This document shows, in pieces, positions 46,801-61,800 of a stretch of DNA of 64,000 nt. The stretch is from Trachythela sp. YZ-2020. Lineage: Eukaryota; Cnidaria; Anthozoa; Malacalcyonacea; Clavulariidae. Below the pieces are notes generated by a model, which had not been told where the DNA came from, searched no databases, and worked only from the letters and a program-made list of their open reading frames with translations. Position 1 is the stretch's first letter, and the number at the start of each line of letters is the position of its first letter. The position numbers were made by a program, and so were the translations under genes. Location of the stretch: positions 5,722,001 through 5,786,000 of the forward strand of contig JADLSH010000369.1 of the NCBI GenBank assembly GCA_016169945.1, written 5' to 3'.

Positions 46801-49800
46801 TTTTATAAATTATTGATAAAATACATATGATGGACAATAAATACAAATTATGCATTAATAGTAATTCAACACGTAAATGTCTTTAAATATCTTTATAAAT
46901 TAATTTTATCACACAATTTACTTAATATTTAACAAATAATTTTTTAGTTTTTTCTTAAACGAGGTAAAGGCAGTGAGCTCTATATATATATATCTGGAGT
47001 GAGAACTTATGTCCAAAAAGTGAAGCCAAAGATGGCGGAAATTGACGTCCAGTGCCAATCCCTTTCTATTGTTTTCGACCGCGCGGTTTGCACAAGCCGG
47101 CAAGGAGTGTGCCGAAATTTCGTGTTTTTACTCCGATGTAAACAATAACATCATGATTTTATGAACTAATAACTTGATTAGCGATGCGATCTGTTAGTAT
47201 AAACTGGAATTAGCTAGAAAAATGGTATGAAAACTGTTTATGACCTTCATGAGTTTGGACGTCAATTGCCGCCATCTTTGGCTTCACTTGGCCTATTGGC
47301 CGAACATTAGAAGTTCTTACTCCAGATATATATGGAGCTCACTGGGTAAAGGAAGTTGTGATATATCAGTAGGTAATGAATTAAAAAACTTCGGTCCCTG
47401 GAATCTTATTGCAAATTGTCGAATGTTCGTTCTACACAACGGCGTTCTGATGGCCATTGCATTCCTTGTATTATGTAAATGTAAATGTGTTTATTAAGTT
47501 TCTGACATTGCAACCAAAGGTTGAAATACGTCGAAATTAAATTAATATTACAGGTGATTAGAATTTATGTATGACTAATTATTTTTACAACAATTAATTA
47601 AGATTTAAGATTAAGAATTCATAATAATGTCTATAAAAAGTGTCACTAACATTAAATATCTATGATAGGAAGTTTTTACAATTGACAGTTATATACAGAC
47701 GTTTCGATGCTTTTTTAACTATTTGATCAACATGTTCATTCCATTTCAAATGATCGTTGATAATTACTCCAAGTAACTTTGCAGATTGCACGACTTCAAT
47801 CGGATGATTATTGAGCTTTAGCGGAGGTACGTTTGGTTTATTTTTCCAAAAACAAACCAAAAGTTCCTTACATTTCTTAATATTCAACAACATATCGTTT
47901 TCCCCGCACCACTGGTTAATACCGTCCAAAATAGATTGTAACGAAGATGGTTGGTCTCTAGTGAGGGTTTCTGATAGTGTAGAGTCATCGACATATTTCC
48001 ATCGATCACGATAATTCGTTAGCAGGTCGTTTATCATTATGAGGAACAATAAAGGCCCCAAAACTGTTCCCTGAGGGACACCTCCATTTACTGGTTCCAA
48101 ACTAGAAAAACATTTCCCTATTCTTACTCGCTGCTTTCGTCCAGTAAGGAAGTTTCTTACCCATGCTATAAGGATTGGGTCTATTTCCATTTCTTCCATT
48201 TTCGTAATCAGGATCTGCTAGTTTATCCTATCGAATGCTTTACTGAAGTTCAATAACAGGCCAGGTTTTGTTGTGAGAATACAATAACTTTCCTCTAAAC
48301 TCAGTTTTTTTCCATTTTGGGCTTATACTTTGGACAAAAGGGACCTTCACTGGGGGGGGGGCAAAAATAGCATACTGGGGGGCGAACATGGGGGCTGGGG
48401 GGGCTTTTGCCCCTCCAGTACATTAGTTAAAAAAGGCCCTGGTGGAAAAGGGACACAAGTGCATGAGTTGTGGATCGTTCCCGTAAGGCTCCGAATTGTC
48501 TTCGATCAATGAGATGGTTAATCTGTGCCATAATCCAGTTAGCTACAAAATGTTCCATGGTCTTTGAAAGAATCGGGGTAAGGGAAATGGGTCGTAAGTC
48601 ATTTTCAGCTTCTTTGATTACATTTTTCTTCGGGATTGGGATCAGGATTCGGCAACTGGTGAGGAAATCTCAAGAGCAAAATCTTTTAAGATCCAGCTTG
48701 GTATATTGTCAGGACCTGGTGCTTTCCCCTTTTTTAGACTTGAAAGTTCCTTGTAAACATCTTGAGCAGATATATGGTATTTCGTTGGGTTGTAGTCTAC
48801 AAAATTTGTTTCGTTATTTTCCAACTCAGATAAAGGGGCCATGGAATTTGTAGTGGAGAGAAAACTTTGGTTAATATGAGTTGCTAATTGGATCCCTCGA
48901 ATTTCTTCTCCTGACACAATCATACTTGATACGATCCTATTTGTCGAGTGACCAGCAAGTAGATTAATAGACTTCCATCAGAGCGCTGAATTATCGCAGT
49001 TTTTAACTTTCCTTTCGAAGAAGGAGCTCCGTAATCTTGTTAAGTTTATTTACCTTATTCCTTAATCTCTTGAAGGTTGCTGGGTCCTTAGATATTGCTT
49101 GTTGGCGTTGTTCTATAAGGATCTTTAATTCAGGAGTGATCCACGGTTTATCCGTTGGGTGTTGCTTGTAGCTTTTTAAGGGGAAGAACTTGTCAATAGC
49201 GAAACATAACAGCTCATTAAAAGCATTTAGTTTTTCAGTACAGTTGGGCAGCATTTCCAGGAAGGACCAATCTGTACTTGAAACCCATCTTCCAAAACTG
49301 GTCTTCGAGCTTGGTTTCACAGTTCTTCTTAACATCTTTTCAGCTCTAGCCTTTTTAGTAAGAGGGGCGTGTAATGAGGGAATTATGATCGCTTAACCCG
49401 ATTATAAGAATGAATTTGATTATTTGGTTGGAACATATCATGAAACGTTTCTGACAAGAGACCATTCCGCTGAGAATACATGTAGCAAAAAAATATCATG
49501 AACTTTTAGAATAGAACATTTCTTGAATAAAGGATCTGTGTGTGCATCAAATTTACATTTATTTAAAATTCTAATTGCACGCTTTTCCAGTAAATTTATA
49601 CGGCGAAGATTATGTTGATAAGTCGAAGCCCAAACTACATTAAAATATTCAATATACGGATGAACAATAAATTTTATTAAAAGTTCATTATTATTTTTAT
49701 TTTACAATCAAAAAGTTTTAAATTTAATTACTTCTTAATTTTAAGAATCATGAAATTAAAACCCAATAAAAACTATATTTACATTTAAAAATAAAATGTT

Positions 49801-52800
49801 GAATTTCAAAAATGTCTGTTCGAGTGTTTTCAGTTTATGTCTGAATCTAAGTTGCTTAACTCAATGTCTGTAGCATTCAAAGTTGGTCTATGCCACGGGT
49901 TCCGGGAACCTCGCACACAAAGAATCAGAGCTCTCATCTGAGCAAAGCAATACGGTTCATACGGATGAACAATTGAATAATATAATGTCTGTAAGGATTT
50001 TTGAAGTAAAATTTGCTTTGACATTATTCCTATAGACTTGGAAATTTTGCCTGCTATATGGGAAATGTGTGATTTCCAAGATAATTCCTCATCCAATATC
50101 ACACCTAAAAATACAGTTTCTTTCACTTGCTCAATATATTCATCATTAATAATTATTTGAGCTATGATGACATATTCTTTGTCTCGGTTTAAATACAATA
50201 AACTTTGTTTTAGTTAAGTTTAATGAAAGCTTATTTGATTTAAATCATTTCAATTTCAACATGCAATAATTATGTTTATCAACTGTGTGGGGTCTTTATC
50301 ATCAGCAAATAAAATAAGATCTAATATTCTTGATACATGGATTATGTCATTAATATATAATAAAAAGAATAATGGTCCAAGAATAGAACTTGTGGAACTC
50401 CACATCGTATATTATTAGAGCAAGAACAGTAATCATTAAACTGAACAAACTGTGTTCTATTTGAGAAATAACTCTTGACCCAATCCAAAGCTAATCCACG
50501 AATTCCATAATAAGCAAGCTTATCAAAGAGAACCTCGTGGTCTATAGTGTCAAAGGCGTTAGACAAGTCCAGAAATACACCAACTGTAAACTCTTGATTG
50601 TCAATTGCTAATGATATTTTATCATATAAATCAATTAAGGCTAAATATGTAGAATGGTTTTTTCTAAAACCATATTGGTTTTCAGTCAGGATGCTATTTT
50701 TAATTAAGTAGTTTAATAATCGGTTATATATAACTTTTTCCAAGAATTTTGAGAAGCTGGGCAAAATAGAAATTGGTCTGTAATTGGTAAATAATGTTTT
50801 ATTGCCTGCTTTAAAGAGAGGAATAACACGACCAATCTTCATTTCCTTTGGGACAATGCCATGTATAATAGACAGAATAATAATGTGAGTTAAAGGTTTG
50901 GAAATTAACGTTATAGTTTGCTTAATTGTCGACATGGAAATTTTGTCGTACCCAGGTGCTTTACTTGACTGGAAACCTTTGCAAATCTCAATGATCTCAT
51001 TTTCTGTTGCTGGATTAAGAAATAAAGAATTTGGAAATTGGCCTACAAGAAAGTTTAAATGAGAGTTGGGCATAGTTTGTATTTTTTGAGCAAGGTTCGG
51101 GTCTATATTTGAAAAATAGTTACAGAATCTATCAGCAATTTCCATAAGGTCGGAGATTTCTATACTATCTACCTTAAATGATGATGATGTGTTGTCATTG
51201 TAGGTTTGTTTGTGTGTCTCTAGTAATGAAAGATTTTTAATACTATACAAAAATAGGATCTAAAATGCCAGTGCATATCCTTCCATCTCCACTGAAACCG
51301 ATTTACTTGTGCAGGTATAATTTCTGATTTTGTTTGTACAAATACCATAGGAACGACATCTGTCGATATCCAAGGCACACTTTCTTTAAACTTGGAAAAT
51401 ACGTATAAAGAATTATGAACACAAATGTTCAAAATACATAAAATTAAATTAAGAGAGATTGATTGATACATATCAAATCCAAAGAAAAGAAGTACCCAAT
51501 TATACCAAACCCTTTAGCTACCGAATTGTTTTTGAGAAATTGACTTTAAACAAGGAGTTATTCTTCAAAAATAGTAAAATACCATAATTAATGTTGTTTT
51601 GACATTAAAGCTAACATAAGGTTTCAAAATAAAGCTTAGACATTGTTCCGGAATGTACTGTACTGTGTTGAAATGTACTGTGTTGAAATGTAATGTACTA
51701 TATTGAAATGTAATGTACTGTGTTGAAATGTACTGTACTGTGTTGAAATGTACTGTACTGTGTGGAAATGTACTGTACTGTGTTGAAATGTACTGTACTG
51801 TGTGGAAATGTACGGTAATGTGTTGAAATGTACTGTACTGTGTTGAAATGTACTGTACTGTGTTGAAATGTACTGTACTGTGTTGAAATGTACTGTACTG
51901 TGTTGAAATGTACTGTACTATATTGAAATGTAATGTACTGTGTTGAAATGTACTGTACTGTGTTGAAATGTACTGTACTGTGTGGAAATGTACGGTAATG
52001 TGTTGAAATGTACTGTACTGTGTGGAAATGTACGGTAATGTGTTGAAATGTACTGTACTGTGTTGAAATGTACTGTACTGTGTTGAAATGTACTGTACTG
52101 TGTTGAAATGTACTGTACTGTGTTGAAATGTACTGTACTGTGTTGAACTGTACTGTACTGTGTTGAAATGTACTGTACTGTGTTGAAATGTACTGTACTG
52201 TGTGGAAATGTAGTGTACTGTGTTGAAATGTACTGTACTGTGTTGAAATGTACTGTACTGTGTTGAAATGTACTGTACAGTGTTGAAATGTACTGTACTG
52301 TGTGGAAATGTACTGTACTGTGTTGAGATGTACTGTACTGTGTTGAAATGTACTGTACTGTGTTGAAATGTACTGTACTGTGTTGAAATGTACTGTACTG
52401 TGTTGAAATGTACTGTACTGTGTTGAAATGTACTGTACTGTACTGTGTTGAACAGTACATACAGTTGAACCCTAACCTTATTGTCTCTAATTTAAATCTA
52501 GAAGAAAAGGCTCACCTTCAAAGTTTCTAGAATGATAGTGTCTTAGTGATTTGTATACAGGGTGTATACAAAAAAACTGAACAAAATTGAAATTGCTCTC
52601 AACTTCGCGAAGCGGCTCCAGGTACGAAGTTTTTTATTAATATATATTGTTTGGGTATTTATAATGTAGAATAAACTAAAAAATTCTGAAAGTTACATTT
52701 TTCAAAACCCAGGGGGGGTGGCTTGTCCAACAGATCAAAAATGGCTTGCGCACGAAATTTGAATGCTTAAAAGTTATTTTGAATTAGTGGGTGGAAAATG

Positions 52801-55800
52801 TGTTGGGTGTTGCATTGCTGTTTAAAATTTCAGAAAATTTGCTTAAGTGTAAGCCCTTCAAAACGTCGCGTAAACTTTTGCATGCTTAATTTACGCCTTT
52901 ACCTAATTTGCATATTGTCTAGCAATTTCAATTTTGTTCAGTTTTTTTTATACACCCTGTATAATGTATATATTTATATTTCTAGTATTTTGAAAAAATT
53001 GTATTCACCATAATCACTGAGCCTGAGGTGAATAATTGTTTTAGTATAAATTTACGACTGAAAGATATTGTCCAGTTTAATTGTAAGATCAGTGTAACAT
53101 TCCCGAGGCGCCGTTGTATTACTTTTTAACTATCCATTTTGTAATTAGATAGTAGTTAAGCCTAAAATAAGCTATTTTGATTGGCTTTCGCACTAACTAT
53201 GGTTAACTTTAACTACTTTTTTATACAACCGGCCCTTGCATGGGCGGGATTTTCAGACGCAGCGAAAGCTTACCATGGTCACTATAATGGTCATAATTCG
53301 AAAATGATTAAATAACCGTATGCGGTTCTATGCTCGAAATTTCTATGCTGGAGAATAACCTTTTGAAATTGTTCTCATTTGGAATTCGTATTTAAGAATT
53401 TGAATTTAAGATGCTCTAACGTATTCATCAAGTTATTTTAAAGATGGTTCACGCTCACGACTGAACAACAATTTAACAAGCTTACCTCTACAGGTAAAAC
53501 CATCTCCAGTAAAACCAAGTTTACAATCACATTTGAACGAACCGTCTGTATTACTACAGGTAGCGTTTTCGTGGCATGGGTTAGTCAAACATTCATTGAT
53601 ATCTAATATCATAAATACATATATAAGGTAGGACACACATATAATGAACAGGTATATTTTGTAAAGATATAATCAGCGTTAATATCTCAAACGTGGGGGT
53701 CCAGAGGGACAAAGGACCTTTGGTCAGTAGGTTAATAACGTGGTATTCTTATAGTGAAACTACAGAAGCGATCGGGCGATCAAAATTGCTAATGATTTTA
53801 TTGATCCGGATTATTGATGATTAATCCAGATTGATCTAATGATTGATCCAGATTGATCTAATGATTGATCCAGATTGCTAGCCTGACGTTCTACCAGTTG
53901 AACTGATCATAGTCAACTGATAGAATTCAATGACAAGCTGAGGTAACCGTACCACGAGCAAGCATTGGTGTAGAAGATGGGGGCGCTAGGGGGCGGAGCC
54001 CCACTTCTTTTTTGCAAGAATGCTTGAAATTATGTAATTTTTCCATCATCACTTATGACTATTTCAGGCATGAATATAGTAAAGAAATATTATCATGGGA
54101 TTGGACGGTTACTTATGACGTCACCCATACCCGAATGCTTTCACCCTTGGTAACATGCTCGTCTAGAGAGCCCCCCTAGTTATGAATTTAGTTCTACAGA
54201 ACTCAGATGTTAGTCTGAAATGTACTTGTCGCTTTACAGTACGCTATACCAGTCTGAGAATTTGGTCAACAATTCTATATTTGGAAAAGCCAAGGAAAAG
54301 CCTGTGATACGAACACTGTGTTTTGTACAACTGTAGTTATATACTCCAGTCAATTGCCTGAATGAAAAGTGAAGCCATGTTCGGTACATAATGGACGTCA
54401 GTGTCTATGCGTTATGTGGTTTGACCGTAGAAAGTCAACGGAAATGAGTTGGTTCCACTTGAAGTAACTAAGATATTACTCCAGTAATATATCGAGTTCA
54501 ACATACCAACACAAGTTCTGCCATCACCAAAGAAGCCAACTGGACATCGACAGATGTATGATCCACGAGTATTCTCACACGCTGCTACACTAGCACATTC
54601 ATGAGTTCCCAACAGACATTCATTTGTGTCTATAGAAAAAAATGAACAAATAACTAAATACGTGCATACAAATAATGGCTACATAAGATATGCGTAAAGC
54701 TATCGTAATGTGGTTGATGCTTTGAAGGTAATAGATACTACCACAGGGCCTTTTTTAAGAAATCATCAGTGGGGGGGCATCATTGAAAGGGGACGTAACA
54801 AGTAGGTGGTGTATTATATGTGTATGAAGTCGAAGGGGGGTCTGGGGGTCCTCCCCCAGAAAATATTTGTATTCTTGAGTCTCTGTGGCTTGATTTCCTG
54901 CGTTTTCAGAGACAATTTTTGATATATCCCATCTAAACGGGCCAGGTTTTGTTGTGAGAATACAATAACTTTCCTCTAAACTCAGTTTTTTTCCATTTTT
55001 GGCTTATACTTTGGACAAAAGGGACCTTCACTGGGGGGGCAAAAATAGCTTACTGGGGGGGCGAACATGGGGGCTGGGGGGGCTTTTGCCCCCCCAGTAC
55101 ATTAGTTAAAAAAGGCCCTGTACTACCATAGTTATGATACTACATAGTACAATTTGATGACGTCAACTCGAGGAAAACGCTTATGATAAGCCTTATCTTA
55201 TTGAAAATGAACAATGAGATATTGCCTGGCCTTGATGGATGTTATGCAGAGAGAATATCGTGAATAGCAAAACATGGTAACATGAACAAAACGGTAAGCT
55301 AGTGCATAACATGAATTTAAAATAGAGGGACGGGTGGTTATTCTAGGGGGAGGGGGGGGGGGGGGCATAAAAGAGAGCAGGAATAACGGAGGATTTACGG
55401 TATACTCATAAACCTACCATTACAGAAGTTGTATCCATCACCAACAAAACCAGCTGGACACCAGCAGACGTAAGAGCCCATGGTATCATTACAGAGTGCA
55501 AACCTGTGACATGGGTACGAGTTTGGATTGGGATTGCAATCGATAATATCTAAAACATTTAGACAATATAAGCAATTTGGAGATGTTGAAATTACTATAA
55601 TTACTATCACGCTAAATTATGGAATAAATAAATGAATAAAAATATTTCATATTTACGTTCATACCTGTGCAAGTCAATCCATCGCCCGTGAAACCTGGAT
55701 TACACACGCAATCGTGAGCACCAACGGTATTGATGCAGTTCGCATTCGCATCACAGTTGTCTGTATTCTCCGTGCATTCATCAATATCTAAATAGTATGT

Positions 55801-58800
55801 TAAAAATCGACATTTGTTTTGGCGACATCTTGACGCGGAAGAGGTAATGACCTTGGCCCACAATTAAATTTCAAATATTATGTCACATTTATATTATTAC
55901 CCAAATTGTAAACCGCATTCAAATTAACCAATGCGCTGTCATTTTTAAGCGATTTTTGTCGGCCGATTTTTATCGGGGAAGACCAAACTGTTTGATATTA
56001 TCCGACTTATTATCGTGCGCGGCTTGATGGGATTTTATCGATCACTATAACCAATCAGAATTCATCCTGTGATCACATGGTTTGATAATCTTACATGGCA
56101 ACATCAATATGCCAGAAAACGTTACGTATTTTCGTAATATACCAGAAAGCAACTAACGGACGTATGCGGCATATACCGATACACATCGGTTGGTAAATCA
56201 ATTATTGTCGGGCGACTAAATCTATCCTGTGTGTGCCAGGCTTTAAGGAACTACACTTGGAATATTATTCAGACTGAGTTTTCCAAAGGAAAATACTAAA
56301 TTTCTACCTTAAAGAACATCCTGCCTTAGCGGACAACTGGGTCAAGTGGTATACTCACCATCGCAAATTCGTCCGTCACCTCTATAGCCTGGGAAACACG
56401 TGCATGTGAAGGCATCGTCTGTATCACTGCAGAAAGCACGAGTAGGATGGCAATCATGAGTTCTGTCTGCGCATTCGTTCACATCTGTAATACAAGATAC
56501 TTTCTCAGTGATAGTTGCAAGTATTTTACTCTACTATCGCTTTTCAGAAGATTATTGCTGAAGAATATTTCAGTGTTTCGGACACCTCCATTAAACAGAC
56601 ACCAAATGACCCCCCCCCCCTCTTACGAGTTACGACTTATCTTACGACTTCTTAAACTGACAATATCGTCATTAAAATTCAGCAAAAACTTGAAACAAAA
56701 TGTAACAGTTTTAACAGGTTTTTAATTTAATGGCACGTTGACATCATATCGACAGCAAGAAAACATGTAAATAACAAGTAGTCGCTTTCGCACTACAGTT
56801 TTTAAACATATACAGCATCGCGGAATATCATCTGTACCCTTTGTAATAACTGAATTCTGCTTTCATTATTAGAAAATAAATTATATAATTACCATCATCT
56901 ACAATATGCACGAAAGTAACTCTGTTAGGTATTTGTACACGTGGGTTAACAGTCGTCAACTGCACAGAAAATGTTTCATTTCCTTCTATAAGAAGATCTT
57001 CCTTCAAAGTGACGTTGAAACATACGCGTAATGTTGATGTAAGAGTTAGCTGTTGGTTCACTGGTTCGAAATCAGACGTCGAAGCGGTTCCAACGATGGT
57101 GTTAACGCTAAAGAAAAAAATAAATGCATTATTACTTCAATCGAAAGCTTTGCGAAATAAATATACGTATACAAAGAACTCTGTCATTCATTGAAATTGA
57201 GGAGGTTATGTTTTCATGGTTTGTTTGTGTATTCGTTTGTTTGTCTATAAGCGGGATAACTTGAGAAGAGTCTAATAGTTTAATATAAAATTTAACATTT
57301 CTATATTTGTCAGCCAAATTTTAATTTGTTATAGAATAAATAAAACTATTAATATAGCTATATAGTATACAAAAATAGGAGGTAAATATATGTACATACG
57401 TTACTACAATATCATCACGAAGATCAGTCGAAGTTAAAACACAGATTTTAACACTTGGAGTGTCCTCAGTCGTCCAGTAAACATTTTGTTCGAAACTAAC
57501 AACAGCATCTATAGGGGTTAAAGCACATACAGATTAATTTACAATATTTATTACATTATATATAACATGACTAGAAAATAGAGCAACTCTAAATCTTTAA
57601 AATAATAACAAACTTTTAAAATATATTTTGACTTATATTTTGACTGAAATTATTTTTACGTGACCAACTGAGTATTGTATTTGTTTTCAGATTGTTAGCT
57701 GACAATCATTTTTGAAAGTTTTCAGCTTCGTTTAAATGGGCTAAAATTTACAATTGTTCCTTTCAAAGAGAGGTTTAATAGAGGGGGCATAATCATTAAT
57801 TTATATTAAGTTTTACCCTATATCAGGTAAGAAATGGCACGATTGATTTACCGTCATTGCGAATTACAAAAGGAAAATATAGTAACATCATGAACTTTTC
57901 AGACAAAGAATGGGAGGCTTATTTAAGACGTGGTAAACCATGCATGTATCTTACCATCATCATCAACAATGTAAACATCGACCAGATCTGGTGCAGTTAC
58001 TCTAACTGATGAATCATTACTTGATAACCTAAGCTTAAAGTTTTCTTCCTCTTCAAAAAACGAGTCATCTATAATGTTGACTTGGATGAGTTTTTCTACG
58101 CCATCCCCTGCGCCTACACCTATGGAGTTATTCGCAAGCAATGGTGTATAATCTCGGTTAGCTGTAGCTGAATTGTCTTCTGAAGCGAGCCTGCAATATA
58201 TATAAACCAATGTTATTTGTCTTCTATTTATTCCATGTGCGAATTATTCTTAGTCAATAATCATTTAATGGAAGAATTTTAGTGTTTGGAGGTACAATCA
58301 TGGCAAATACATATGTTCCTTCTACCCCCGCCCCCCCCCGTGCAATATTGGTTTTCACATTGGATATCACAAAGCATTATACCTTAACCAATTTGTAACC
58401 TTTTCAACACATGTCTCATGGGTGAGCCTGAAATTGCTGTTGTTGCAAGGAAATGAATAGGCCAAACAAGTATAATTATCTACGCACGCGCAGTCCACAA
58501 TAATTTTTGCCAGGATTGTAAGTGCTAGCTGTTTGTGGGCCAAGGCTACTACTTATAACCTTGATGGCGAGAAGCATTTCTAGAAAACTTGAGCAGCAAT
58601 AAAAGCAGCACCAACAAAATGAGTTAGACATGAGAATTTTGCGAAGGCATATACGTATGGGACAAAACATAAATCTTTAAGAAGAAATGAAATCTTAAAG
58701 AGTTGTTTCGTTAGTACGCTGCCCTTTACCGTTGAGGTAATCTTGCTACTGTAGGTCGAGGCGCGAGGGTGGAGAATTATTACTTGGGTGACTATCCTGC

Positions 58801-61800
58801 TCTGACTTCATGTAAGTAGAGTTGCGTCTGGTTCTCTCCTGTGCGTCGACCGTTTTTCTCCCGGTTCTCCGGTTTTTCCTCACCAAAACTGACCCTTCAA
58901 CCCTAGATGTGCTCCGTGAACAGACATGTGTTGTATGGTGGCAGTCGTTCAGAGACGCTTAGTAGGCCTTCAACTAGGTCATGTTTGATCTGCGTCCTTC
59001 ACAAGGATGAGGTCGCAGTTGAAAACGACGAGGCTTGGATCGCTGATAGAAATGAAATAAGATCCTTACCTGATAGTGATTGTCTTCTGTAATGGGCTGC
59101 TGAACAAGATAGCCACATTAACGTTTGTAACAGCTGCATCTTCCACAAAATAATAAGGATTTCGAATAAAGCGAACCTGGACAACTAAAACAATAAAACA
59201 TCATTGGACATTTTAAATACCAAAATAGATGAGTAAATATTAGACAATCATGCACGGAAAATTTTAGGCGCTTCGCGGGCTTTTTAAAATGTCGGGAAAT
59301 GCTGTTGTTTCTTTGTCGTTATTTTATAAAATAATTACCGAATGGTTTTCCGTGCAGGATTGTGTGATCCTAACACTTGGGATGTTGCCCGACTTTCTGA
59401 AAGCTAAAAAATACTCGCCTATCGACTCGTATTTTGTTACGCTTTCAGAAAGTCTCGCAACATCCTGCGTTTTAGGACCACGCAATCCTGCACGGAAAAC
59501 CATTCGGTAATCCTTTAATAGTAGCCAATGATAATGAAGTTTAAGTTTGTCTGCATTAAGAGAAATATATAAATTGGAATAAGTCAATTTGCATATTTCT
59601 TTAGGAAATAGTTTAGTTTTTGTATAGATGTAATACCTCCACGTTCTCGGTGCTTACAAACTTTTAAAATTCACTCAAAATGTGATAGGAGAACACCTTA
59701 CTCTTCAAGATTCCTGGGGGGGGGGCGAAATTCCTGTGACACCGGATATATTTGTTCGACAGACTAGAAGCCGTATAACAGATAGTGGTCAATCCACAGT
59801 TATTAGAGCTGGCAGATATGGTGTAAATGCTATCCATTATATGCAGTAGTCTTGTATTTAGTGGCTAATAAATAGAATTGAGAAATGTAGTTTAATTTTC
59901 TTGCTCCAACAAATGTTAGCAGTTGACCACCATATGCTAGCCTGTACAGCTTACTGAAATACACAACGATTGCGAAATAACCTTACCATCATTGTCTTGG
60001 ATAGTTACTGTAGCTGTTCCTGGATTAATAACATTAGCCGATGAAACAATGGTCACTCGGAAAAACTGTAATGGTTCCACAATATTATCATCTTCAACAG
60101 GAATTACAACATTTCGAGTTTCTGAGTTACCATCTCCAACGTTGAAGGTCACAGTCGCGGTGGTGCTGGATGGGAAATCTTCAGGAGACACTGCTGTTAG
60201 ACTCGATAAAGTAAAGCTAAAAACAGAGATTTAAATATGTATATTCTGTACAGGTTGACTTGCCTCAAAATATTTAGTTCACAAGTCACAACTAATGGTT
60301 CATGCTTGGTTATAATATATTTCAACACATTTGGACACACTAATCATATTGGATTGAATTAAAATGACGAAGAAGGTATACTGGTTTTGGATCGTACCAA
60401 GCTCATACCAAGCGTGACACGATTGGTTGCAAACTTGTGAACTAAACTACGATTCTGAGGTAAGCCAACCTATAATATGAATGATAATAGAATGAGTGAT
60501 GGAAGATTGCCAAAACCAGCGAACGTATAGGAGGAGAGGGTGAGAAACGCCGGTAATAACAAGGAGAAGAACGGTGGAGAAGGATTTGAATAAGTAATGG
60601 CATGATGACACCGCAATGGCAATGGACAGATGTCAATGGAGAAATTTCGTAATCCTAGGTTCGTCATCGAACGGAAGAACTTAAGACCTAACCTATAATA
60701 TATGTATACTTAAACCGGTTTCTGCACTGCAACATAATATAACATAACATGGCATGGCATGACATGACATGACATGACATGACATGACATGACATGGGTA
60801 GGTAATTTCTTATTATAACACGAATTATTGATAAGATAGTGTCTATTAGTGTGAGTATATTACCTTGCAGTAACTTGTCTTTGAAGTGGAGCGTTGGTTG
60901 CCAAGACAACGGTTAAGGTAACTTCTTCGTCATCTTCTGACGTGTCGTAAGTACTATTTTGGAAATACAATGAAGCCTCTGGAAAAGGAGCGAATATTAA
61001 TGAACATTTCTACACATCTATGGTGAGTACTGGAAGATAGGTAAGGTGGATAGGTAAAACTTTATTTAGACACGCTAGCCCCTTCAAAAGTATTTTATTT
61101 CTGGGAGGAGGGGGGTGGGGGTGGGGGGCGGAGGTTTAAAGTCTTAAATACAAAGCTAAATATAAGATATTCCAAATAGGTACACATACATTACAGCGAA
61201 TAGATACTAACAGAGGCTAAAAATGGAAATCCTCTTCGCGTTTCTCATTTCAACTGGAAGATTTTTCAGGAAAACAACATGAAAGAATGAATAGCTATAC
61301 CGTCATTATCATTTATGGATACAAGAGTTCTGTCTGGGGTTCCGATTTGAACATTCCCATCAGTAGAAGTGAGGTCCACATTGAAGAATTCCGTGGATTC
61401 CACTGCATTATCTTCATTGATTACAACTAGACGTGTTTCTTGTGTATCTCCAGGTTGGAACACGACTGTTTGGTCGTTAAAAGTAAAATCAGCACCTTCT
61501 GTGGCTGATAATCCATTAGCTGCCAAGCTTTAAGTTAGGAAGAAACAGTGTGGAAAAAATTAGGAAGAAACCATAATGAATATAATAACATTTAAAATAC
61601 AACGAAAAGGAAGTTATAAAAATAGCTAACGATTTTTCACGGATGAAGAGTGAGCTACAGAATTAGACTAAACTAATTTTAGTTATGGTGGGACGCTCTA
61701 TCAGTTCTGGTTAAATTGTTCTAGCTTTATATCAAGAAGAGCAAAGAAAATCCTGTCGTTTCCAGGAAATCATATCCACTGGCGCATGCACTACCCACCG

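Noticed and set aside
51918..52460. 180-codon open frame on the minus strand with a 20-residue repeat
   Set aside because: It is the 20-bp minisatellite read through; three units make 60 nt, so the frame stays open by arithmetic. No splice or start context.
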